DNA of 33,249 nucleotides, from contig SAAJ01000034.1 in the NCBI GenBank assembly GCA_009929485.1, positions 1-33,249 of the forward strand, written 5' to 3'. This document shows, one piece after another, positions 27,312 through 33,249 of this stretch. A program made the translations under genes and the position numbers. The first letter of the stretch is position 1, and each line of letters starts with the position of its first letter. The notes under the pieces are model-generated. The model saw nothing but the letters and a program-made list of their open reading frames with translations, ran no database searches and was not told the origin of the DNA. The DNA is from Negativicutes bacterium. GTDB lineage: Bacteria > Bacillota > Negativicutes > Anaeromusales > Anaeromusaceae.

Positions 27312-28781
27312 ATGCATTTGTGGCAGCAATCCTTGCACCAATTACATACCCGCCTGGCTCAGCGCGAAGTGACGTCTGAGGAAATTACGCGTTCCGTGCT
27401 AGAGCGCGTAGGGGCGGTAGAAAACGATGTGAAAGCCTATGTGACTCGTCTTGATGAGGCGGCGTTGGCTCAGGCGAAAGCGGTAGACGCGAAAATAGCC
27501 CAAGGAGGCGCGATATCTCCTTTGGCAGGTATTCCCAGCGCGATTAAGGATAATATGTGCACCAAAGGCGTGCGTACGACCTGCTCGTCGCGCATGCTGG
27601 AGCGCTTTATCCCTCCTTATGATGCGACGGTCATGAAAAAACTGGCGGCGCAGGATTTTGTCATGGTGGGCAAGGCCAATATGGATGAATTCGCTATGGG
27701 CGGCTCTACGGAAAACTCCGCGTTTTTTCCTACGCACAATCCCTGGAACTTGGCGGCAGTTCCCGGCGGCTCCAGCGGCGGCTCGGCCGCAGCCGTTGCG
27801 GCAGGCGAAGCCATTTGGGCTCTTGGCTCGGATACAGGCGGCTCCATTCGTCAACCGGCGGCGTACTGCGGTATTGTAGGCTTGAAACCTACCTATGGTC
27901 TAGTGTCTCGTTTTGGCTTGGTAGCATTTGCCTCTTCGTTGGATCAGATCGGACCGTTGACGCGCAATGTCACGGACTGTGCGATAGTGCTCAACGCCAT
28001 TGCCGGGCACGATCCCATGGACTCAACGTCCATTAACCAAGAAGCGCCTGACTATACCAAGGCGCTGGTGGAAGATATTCGAGGCTTGAAAGTGGGCATT
28101 CCCAAAGAATACTTTGTGAAAGGGATGGACCCGGAAGTAGAGAAGGCGGTGCGCGCCTCTATCGCCCGCCTCGAAGAACTGGGCGCTACTTGTGTGGAAG
28201 TGTCCATGCCGCATACGGAATATGCTTTGACTGCTTATTACCTGATTGCTCCGGCGGAAGCCAGCTCCAATTTGGCTCGCTATGACGGCGTCAGCTTTGG
28301 TCATCGCAGCGCCGAGGGCAATGACATTGTCAGCATGTATAAGAAGACCCGCAGCGAGGCTTTCGGGGCGGAAGTAAAACGCCGCATTATGCTGGGCACC
28401 TATGCCCTAAGCTCCGGTTATTACGACGCCTACTATCTGAAAGCGCTCAAAGTTCGTACCCTGGTCAAGCAAGACTTTGACAAGGCTTTTGAAAAAGTAG
28501 ACGTGCTGGTGACTCCTACTGCGCCGACGACGGCCTTCAAAATTGGTGAAAAGAGCGGCGATCCGCTCTCTATGTACTTGCAGGACGTCTGCACCATCCC
28601 CGTGAACTTGGCTGGCGTTCCCGGTATTTCCGTTCCCTGCGGCTTTGCTCAGGGCATGCCTGTGGGCTTGCAGTTTATCGGTAAGCCCCTGGCGGAAGAA
28701 ACGCTGCTGCGTGTGGCCTATACCTTTGAACAAAGCCATGATTATCACAAGCGCCTGGCGCCGCTCGGGGAGGGTAAGTGA
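27312..28781 (+). CDS. gatA: Asp-tRNA(Asn)/Glu-tRNA(Gln) amidotransferase subunit A
   Basis: The glutaminase subunit, an amidase-signature enzyme of about 489 residues that releases ammonia from glutamine for transfer to misacylated tRNA. The Lys-Ser-Ser triad is intact: K79 in [11 protein letters not shown], Ser in the [14 protein letters not shown] loop near 155, and Ser in [11 protein letters not shown] near 178. An ATG at 27306 is in frame, but the GAAAGGGG site gives better spacing to 27312. The stop overlaps the gatB start (TGATG). Confidence 0.96.
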   Translation: MHLWQQSLHQLHTRLAQREVTSEEITRSVLERVGAVENDVKAYVTRLDEAALAQAKAVDAKIAQGGAISPLAGIPSAIKDNMCTKGVRTTCSSRMLERFIPPYDATVMKKLAAQDFVMVGKANMDEFAMGGSTENSAFFPTHNPWNLAAVPGGSSGGSAAAVAAGEAIWALGSDTGGSIRQPAAYCGIVGLKPTYGLVSRFGLVAFASSLDQIGPLTRNVTDCAIVLNAIAGHDPMDSTSINQEAPDYTKALVEDIRGLKVGIPKEYFVKGMDPEVEKAVRASIARLEELGATCVEVSMPHTEYALTAYYLIAPAEASSNLARYDGVSFGHRSAEGNDIVSMYKKTRSEAFGAEVKRRIMLGTYALSSGYYDAYYLKALKVRTLVKQDFDKAFEKVDVLVTPTAPTTAFKIGEKSGDPLSMYLQDVCTIPVNLAGVPGISVPCGFAQGMPVGLQFIGKPLAEETLLRVAYTFEQSHDYHKRLAPLGEGK

Positions 28782-30220
28782 TGAAATACGAAACAGTTAT
28801 TGGTCTGGAAATCCATGTGGAGCTCAAGACCAAGTCCAAGATTTTCTGCGGTTGCAGCACCGAGTTCGGCTGCGGTCAAAATACCAATGTTTGTCCAGTG
28901 TGCCTTGGCTTGCCTGGCGTGCTGCCGGTCATCAATGAAAAAGTAGTGGAATACGCTATTAAAGCGGGTTTGGCGCTGAATTGCAGCATTGCATCTTTTA
29001 GCAAGTTTGACCGTAAAAACTACTACTATCCGGATTTGCCGAAAAACTTCCAAACTTCGCAGTACGATTTGCCCATCGTTGGGATGGGGCATCTGGACGT
29101 TGAGGTGGAAGGCGAGACCAAACGCATCGGCATTACTCGGATTCATATGGAAGAAGACGCAGGTAAACTGGTGCATTCCGGCAGTACCATTACCAGCTCG
29201 GATTCGGCTCTTGTCGATTACAATCGTACCGGCGTGCCGTTGATTGAAATCGTGTCGGAACCGGATATTTCTTCTCCGGCGGAAGCTAAAGCGTATCTGG
29301 AAAAAATTAAAACCATTCTGGAATACTTGGATGTTTCCGACTGCAAAATGGAAGAGGGCAGTCTGCGCTGCGATGCCAACATTTCCATTCGTCCGGTGGG
29401 CGCTAAGGAATTGGGTACGAAGACGGAGATTAAAAACCTCAATTCCTTCAAGGCTGTGCAGCGCGGTCTAGAATATGAAGTGGCTCGCCATATCGACGTC
29501 ATTGACGATGGCGGCCGCATTATTCAAGAAACCCGTACTTGGGATGACGCCAAAGGCATGACTCTTTCCATGCGCAGCAAGGAGCAGGCTCATGACTACC
29601 GGTATTTCCCGGAGCCGGATCTGGTGCCGATCGTCATTGCCCCGGAAAAGATCGAAGCCATTCGCGCTACCTTGCCGGAACTGCCTGATGCACGGCGGCA
29701 GCGTTTGATGGACGACCATGGCCTTCCGGCTTATGATGCATCCATTCTTACCTCTAGCCGAGCGCTGGCTGACTACTACGATGCCCTCGTAGCCGCGAAA
29801 GCCGATGCTAAAGTAGCGGCGAACTGGGTTATGGGCGAATTTGCCAAGCATTTGAATAGCTCCGAGTTCACTGTGGCAACCGCTCCGGTCAATCCGGTCG
29901 CGTTGGCGGGTTTGATTCAACTGCTGGACAAGGGAACCATCTCCGGTAAAATCGCTAAGGACGTCTTCCAGTTCATGTGGGAAAGCGGCAAAGACGCGGA
30001 AACCATCGTGAAGGAAAAAGGCTTGGTGCAGATTTCCGATACCGGCGCAGTAGACGCCATTGTGGAAGCAGTGATTGCCGCTAATCCTCAGCCGGTGGCT
30101 GACTTTAAAGCTGGCAAGCAAAACGCTTTGGGCTTCTTGGTAGGTCAGGTTATGAAGCAGTCGAAAGGCCGCGCCAACCCCGGCATGGTCAACGAAATGC
30201 TAAAGCAGAAGCTACAATAA
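28781..30220 (+). CDS. gatB: Asp-tRNA(Asn)/Glu-tRNA(Gln) amidotransferase subunit B
   Basis: The kinase and tRNA-binding subunit, 479 residues, which phosphorylates the misacylated tRNA and amidates it. The start [20 protein letters not shown] and zinc-binding cysteines (CGCSTEFG and CPVCLGLPG) are visible, then [19 protein letters not shown] and [11 protein letters not shown] from the active site. The C-terminal ~130 residues are the YqeY-like tRNA-binding domain. It is followed by a terminator. Confidence 0.97.
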   Translation: MKYETVIGLEIHVELKTKSKIFCGCSTEFGCGQNTNVCPVCLGLPGVLPVINEKVVEYAIKAGLALNCSIASFSKFDRKNYYYPDLPKNFQTSQYDLPIVGMGHLDVEVEGETKRIGITRIHMEEDAGKLVHSGSTITSSDSALVDYNRTGVPLIEIVSEPDISSPAEAKAYLEKIKTILEYLDVSDCKMEEGSLRCDANISIRPVGAKELGTKTEIKNLNSFKAVQRGLEYEVARHIDVIDDGGRIIQETRTWDDAKGMTLSMRSKEQAHDYRYFPEPDLVPIVIAPEKIEAIRATLPELPDARRQRLMDDHGLPAYDASILTSSRALADYYDALVAAKADAKVAANWVMGEFAKHLNSSEFTVATAPVNPVALAGLIQLLDKGTISGKIAKDVFQFMWESGKDAETIVKEKGLVQISDTGAVDAIVEAVIAANPQPVADFKAGKQNALGFLVGQVMKQSKGRANPGMVNEMLKQKLQ

Positions 30221-30231
30221 GTTTATAAGCC

Positions 30232-30267
30232 AAGCTGTGCGGGAGTACTTCTCGCACAGCTTTTTTT
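30232..30267 (+). terminator. Terminator of the gatCAB operon
   Basis: A 10-bp stem, AAGCTGTGCG (30232-30241) against CGCACAGCTT (30253-30262), with an 11-base loop and a run of seven T (30261-30267). It begins 12 bases after the gatB stop. Confidence 0.9.
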
Positions 30268-30382
30268 AGTTAAACAAGAGTCTAGGGAGAACCTGAGGGC
30301 ACGCAGGAGGGCTGCTGGGTACGGCTTTTGAACAGGAGTAGAGTGAGTAGATGGAGGGCACAACAGGGAGAAAATATGAAAA

Positions 30383-30511
30383 AATGCACGAGGAGATTGC
30401 TTCGCCATCGCTCGCAAAGACCAAAGGTGGTTATAATGGCAATAACTTTGCTTGATATAGGAAAGCCAGCTTATCGCGTCATTGCGAGGAGCGGAGCGAC
30501 GCGGCAATCTC
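30383..30511. repeat. Palindromic GAGATTGC...GCAATCTC element
   Basis: The left end reads GAGATTGCTTCGCCATCGCT and the right end, in reverse, CGTCATTGCGAGGAGCGGAG, CGACGCGGCAATCTC. The ends are imperfect inverted repeats of each other over about 25-30 bases, separated by about 70 bases of unrelated sequence. The arm sequence resembles a short repeat that I recall as widely scattered in many unrelated bacterial genomes. No reading frame for a transposase is present. Confidence 0.6.
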
Positions 30512-30552
30512 TTTTGAAAAATTGATTCTCTGGTGTCGGCTCTTCTCTGGTG

Positions 30553-30583
30553 TACCCTCCCGTGACTCCGGTTCTCTTGTTCG
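30553..30583. repeat. Copy of the AACAAGAG-GGAGT-GAGGGT repeat (reverse)
   Basis: Plus strand TACCCTCCCGTGACTCCGGT followed by TCTCTTGTTCG, the reverse complement of the tract at 18170-18198 apart from a few changes. A third copy is at 19181-19210. Confidence 0.5.
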
Positions 30584-30678
30584 TTATCTTCTTTTTGTGT
30601 TTTGTATTTAACTGCTAGTTAACAAAACGAGCGATTGGAAACCGTGTCAAAATAAAAATGTAATTTTACAATTTACAC

Positions 30679-30707
30679 TTGACTTCATTTGTGGCGCGAT
30701 GTATACT
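30679..30707 (+). promoter_or_regulatory. Sigma-A-type promoter of the T-box-aroF unit
   Basis: TTGACT at 30679-30684, a 17-base spacer and TATACT at 30702-30707. Transcription would start near 30714, giving a leader of about 410 bases before the aroF start. Confidence 0.85.
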
Positions 30708-30729
30708 GAAAACAATTAAAAAATAGAAA

Positions 30730-31082
30730 TGCGAAGAAGGAAAGAGTAACTTTTCTCAACTGTGCAGAGAGCGGATGGCTGGTGAAAATCCGACGGGGCG
30801 GAAAGGTGAAGTTCATTCCGGAGCAGCGGGCTGAAAGAATAGCGAGTAGGCTTGGCCGAGTTCCCGCGTTAAGGGATTTAAGTGGGCTGTTGTCAATAAG
30901 GGTGGTACCACGAGCGCAAGCTCGTCCCGGTTACTGCTTCTTTTTTATTTGCAAGCCAGAAGGGGTGGTACCGCGAGCGCAAGCTCGTCCCGGAGTAGCA
31001 TCCTTTTTTGTTTGTCAGCAGCCAAACAGGGTGGTACCGCGCGAGTCGCTCCTGAATTTTGGGAGCGGCTTTTTTCGTCCCT
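30730..31082 (+). ncRNA. T-box riboswitch with three antiterminator elements (tRNA-Phe type)
   Basis: A leader RNA that senses uncharged tRNA. Stem I signals are present (GCAGAGAGCGGATGGCTGGT with the following GAAAATCC), the specifier loop reads GAAGTTCATTCC with TTC (Phe) at 30812-30814, and the stem II region AGTAGGCTTGGCCGAGTTCC with CGCGTTA follows. Then a T-box antiterminator, GGG-TGGTACC-(A/G)CG...CGT-CCC, occurs three times, at 30900-30928, 30963-30991 and 31028-31082. Only the third encloses an intrinsic terminator (stem 31045-31052/31062-31069, T-run 31070-31075). The downstream gene is a DAHP synthase, which agrees with Phe control. Confidence 0.9.
31045..31075 (+). terminator. T-box regulated terminator
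   Basis: An 8-bp stem, GTCGCTCC against GGAGCGGC, with a 9-base loop and a run of six T. It is nested inside the third antiterminator element, so pairing of AGGG with CCCT (31028-31031/31079-31082) and formation of the terminator compete. Confidence 0.85.
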
Positions 31083-31126
31083 GTGTTCTGCAGTGACAAT
31101 CGATTTTTAAAAAGGAGGAAACAAAG

Positions 31127-32140
31127 ATGGTTATTGTATTGACGCCCGGGGCTAAAGAAGAAGAGGTAGCGGTGTTGCGCGAGGTGCTGCAGGAAGCAGG
31201 CTGCGAAGTGTGGCCGACAAAAGGCGCATTTCAAGATATTTTGGGGCTTGTCGGCGAAACCCATAAGGTGGATCGGGAACAGGTCATGTCCTTCCGCTGC
31301 GTAGAAAAGGTATTGGCGGTTCAAGATCCTTATAAGAAAGCAAACCGACTGTTCCATCCGTTGGATACGGCGATTCGGGTAGGCAACAGTTGTATTGGCG
31401 GTGGCGGGCTCGCAGTGATTGCCGGACCTTGTTCGGTGGAAAGCGAGGAACAGATCGTCGGCATTGCCAAACAAGTGCAAGCTTCCGGCGCGACCTTCCT
31501 GAGAGGCGGCGCCTATAAACCCAGATCGTCACCGTATAGCTTCCAGGGAATGCAGGAAGAAGGTCTGGAGCTGCTGAAGCTGGCTCGGAAAGCAACGGGC
31601 TTGCCTATTGTGAGCGAGCTGGTTTCTACAGACCAATTGGACCGTTTCGTCGACGATGTCGATGTGATCCAAATCGGCACCCGTAACATGCAAAACTATG
31701 AATTGTTAAAAGCCGTAGGGGAAGTAAATAAGCCGGTGCTGCTCAAGCGCGGTCTGTCCTCTACCATTGAAGAATGGCTGATGTCGGCAGAATACATTAT
31801 GGCGGGCGGTAATGAGCAGGTCATTCTTTGTGAACGAGGCATTCGTACCTTTGAGACCTATACGCGTAATACCTTGGACTTGAGCGCTGTGTTGGCAGTC
31901 AAGCATTTGAGCCATCTGCCGGTAGTGGTGGATCCTAGCCATGCCGCTGGTATGTGGTGGATGGTGGAAGCGCTCTCCAAAGCGGCGGTGGCTGTCGGAG
32001 CAGACGGTCTGATGATTGAAGTTCACAATGAGCCGGAGCGAGCGCGCTGCGATGGCGCGCAGTCTTTGAAACCGGAGCGCTTTGACCGCCTGATGGGGCA
32101 ATTGCAACGGCTGTCTGCCTTAGAAGAAAGCGCTATGTAA
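31127..32140 (+). CDS. aroF: 3-deoxy-7-phosphoheptulonate (DAHP) synthase, type I-beta
   Basis: Condenses phosphoenolpyruvate and erythrose-4-phosphate in the first step of aromatic amino acid synthesis. The 337 residues begin with a ferredoxin-like regulatory domain of ~70 residues ([20 protein letters not shown]), as in the feedback-inhibited Thermotoga type. The TIM-barrel core has [39 protein letters not shown] and VVDPSHAAG; the metal ligand Cys in GPCS and the His in DPSHAAG are visible. AAGGAGG lies before the ATG. Control is by the upstream Phe-type T-box. Confidence 0.95.
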   Translation: MVIVLTPGAKEEEVAVLREVLQEAGCEVWPTKGAFQDILGLVGETHKVDREQVMSFRCVEKVLAVQDPYKKANRLFHPLDTAIRVGNSCIGGGGLAVIAGPCSVESEEQIVGIAKQVQASGATFLRGGAYKPRSSPYSFQGMQEEGLELLKLARKATGLPIVSELVSTDQLDRFVDDVDVIQIGTRNMQNYELLKAVGEVNKPVLLKRGLSSTIEEWLMSAEYIMAGGNEQVILCERGIRTFETYTRNTLDLSAVLAVKHLSHLPVVVDPSHAAGMWWMVEALSKAAVAVGADGLMIEVHNEPERARCDGAQSLKPERFDRLMGQLQRLSALEESAM

Positions 32141-32144
32141 TAGC

Positions 32145-32183
32145 AAGGAGCTGCTGATTTAACTCAGCGGCTCCTTTGTTTTT
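32145..32183 (+). terminator. Terminator after aroF
   Basis: A 13-bp stem (one G-T pair), AAGGAGCTGCTGA (32145-32157) against TCAGCGGCTCCTT (32164-32176), with a 6-base loop and a T-rich end (TTTGTTTTT). Confidence 0.9.
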
Positions 32184-32208
32184 GGTATCGAGAAGGATTT
32201 CTATTTTT

Positions 32209-32237
32209 TTGAGTCGAATACAGTGGCAAGACAGAAT
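32209..32237 (+). promoter_or_regulatory. Possible promoter of the LonC-like gene
   Basis: TTGAGT (32209-32214), a 17-base spacer and CAGAAT (32232-32237). The -10 box is a four-of-six match. Confidence 0.4.
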
Positions 32238-32266
32238 GTTCGGAACATCGAAGGAGGTTATGCAGC

Positions 32267-33229
32267 ATGGCACAGATCCAAGAATTGCCGCTGGAAAAAT
32301 TGCGTTTTCATTGTGATGATTGTCTGTTTGCTTTTGAAACAACGGAGAATATACCGCCGCTGGAAGTCATGATAGGCCAAGAACGAGCCGTACGAGCCGT
32401 GCGTTTTGGCTTGGCTACCTCCAGCCACGGATATAACTTGTTCTTATCCGGCCTGACTGGGACCGGAAAAATTACGTACGCCAAGTCGGCGGTGCAGGAA
32501 GTGGCTTCCAAAGAAGCAGTTCCTGTCGACTGGTGCTATGTGAATAATTTTGATTCTTCCAGCCAGCCGTTGGCGATGATGCTGCCGGCGGGCATGGGGC
32601 GTATTTTTAAGCAGGATATGCGGGAATTGGTGGATGATCTAAAAACCGATATCCCTAAAGCTTTCAGCGGCGAAGAATACGAACGGGCCAAAGCCACGCT
32701 GATTAAAAGCTATCAAGTCAAGCGGGCGGAAATTGTCGAACGGTTCAATGAAATGGCCGAAGCCAATGGTATTTTGCCGCAGTGGAGCACAACCGGTTTT
32801 GTCGGTGTACCTACCATTGAAGGTAAACCGCTGACGCCGGAGGAATACCAAAAGCTTGAAAAAGAAGAGCGCGAAGCCATTGAAGAAAAAATGCTGATGA
32901 TGCATGAACGGGCGACCGAAGTGGTCCGGGAAATGCAGCATCTGGAGAAAAGCATCCGTGAAGAGGTCAAAGAGCTGGACTCTAAAATCGGCTTGTATGC
33001 GGCAGGGCATTTGATTGAAGCGCTCAAAGAAAAATACCAGGACTATGATCAGCTTACCACCTATCTGGAAGCGGTAAAAAACGACGTTGTTAAACATATT
33101 CATGACTTCCGTCCGGCATCGGAAGAGGAGCAGAACAATCCTCTGATGCTCTTTAACTCAACTTTCGCAGCAGGAAATTGGGAAATAAGCCTTGATGTAA
33201 TTGGGCAAGGCCGCCATCCAGTTGTATAG
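32267..33229 (+). pseudogene. LonC-like AAA+ protease, N-terminal part ending in foreign sequence
   Basis: The first ~295 residues match the N-terminal part of LonC-like ATP-binding proteases (AAA_32 family, normally close to 800 residues). Visible are IGQERAVRAVRFGLATSSHG, the Walker A GLTGTGKITYAKSA near residue 65, a CYVNNFDSSSQPLAMMLPAG segment, and a long coiled-coil region (residues ~125-245). After EEEQNNPLMLFN the sequence no longer follows the family: STFAAGNWEISLDVIGQGRH and a stop at 33227-33229. The Walker B, the rest of the AAA+ domain and the protease domain are missing. Insertion of a mobile element, a true truncation or a contig-end artefact are all possible. Confidence 0.65.
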
Positions 33230-33249
33230 TTGCTTTTCGATGAAAGCAG

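Larger units (their letters stand above)
30268..30678. other. Repeat-rich intergenic region
   Basis: About 410 bases without a convincing gene. It holds the GAGATTGC palindromic element (30383-30511), a copy of the AACAAGAG/GGAGT/GAGGGT repeat in reverse (30553-30583), related degenerate GGAG-rich sequence (30275-30310), and AT-rich DNA before the aroF T-box promoter. A 65-codon frame at 30328-30525 runs across the repeats and is not believed to be a gene. Confidence 0.6.

Noticed and set aside
30328-30525. 65-codon frame after gatB
   Set aside because: It runs through a palindromic repeat and has no ribosome site or family similarity.
30900-31082. CRISPR-like array suggested by three spaced repeats
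   Set aside because: The repeats are T-box antiterminators preceded by stem I and followed by an amino acid biosynthesis gene; the third differs in its loop.
30782-31096. 104-codon frame with a repeated VVPR peptide
   Set aside because: The repeat is the T-box sequence GGTGGTACC read as codons; the region is a structured RNA leader.

Overview
The window looks like a chromosomal segment of an anaerobic Firmicute, most likely a Negativicute of the Sporomusa/Anaeromusa type. This placement is inferred from three things: a complete Pdu-type propanediol metabolosome, a tandem pair of CobT-like genes that resembles the ArsAB lower-ligand enzymes described in Sporomusa ovata, and Firmicute-style housekeeping genes (pcrA-ligA-gatCAB, a T-box leader, a CBS-domain pyrophosphatase). 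No species can be named from sequence alone. There are no rRNA or tRNA genes, CRISPR arrays or complete insertion sequences.

Region 1 (1-13730) is one long plus-strand operon for B12-dependent 1,2-propanediol degradation in a bacterial microcompartment. The order is pduB (partial)-C-D-E-G-H-K-A/J-L-flavoprotein-O-P-S-T-Q, with overlapping or closely spaced genes, ending in an 18-bp perfect-stem terminator. PduCDE makes propionaldehyde, PduP oxidises it to propionyl-CoA, PduL makes propionyl-phosphate, PduQ makes propanol and recycles NAD. PduGH reactivates the diol dehydratase, PduO and PduS rebuild adenosylcobamide, and PduB/K/A/T are shell proteins. A flavoprotein sits where enterobacterial operons carry pduM-pduN, and it has an encapsulation-peptide-like N-terminus. 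No pentameric vertex protein (PduN) gene is visible; it may lie upstream.

Region 2 (13730-14600) is intergenic DNA with a ~180-bp imperfect palindromic element, then a minus-strand PII signal-protein gene. The PII gene has a good promoter and an intrinsic-terminator hairpin inside its leader.

Region 3 (14548-17015) is a strong promoter, a cobalamin riboswitch with a terminator, and two tandem CobT homologues (arsA, arsB). The second lacks the family's GIGNTT-type loop, as expected if the pair works as a heterodimer. This would attach the lower ligand of the cobamide that the pdu operon consumes.

Region 4 (17016-22700) holds a stand-alone FliG-like protein, a convergent TtcA-like tRNA-thiolation gene, a CBS/DRTGG manganese pyrophosphatase, and a three-gene Se/S trafficking group (YedE-type membrane protein, TusA-like protein, DUF3343 protein).

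Region 5 (22701-30270) is a housekeeping block: pcrA, ligA and gatCAB, closed by a terminator.

Region 6 (30270-33249) holds repeat-rich intergenic DNA, then a Phe-type T-box leader whose antiterminator element is present three times, driving a type I-beta DAHP synthase (aroF). The window ends in a LonC-like protease gene whose reading frame breaks off into unrelated sequence about 90 bp before the window end.
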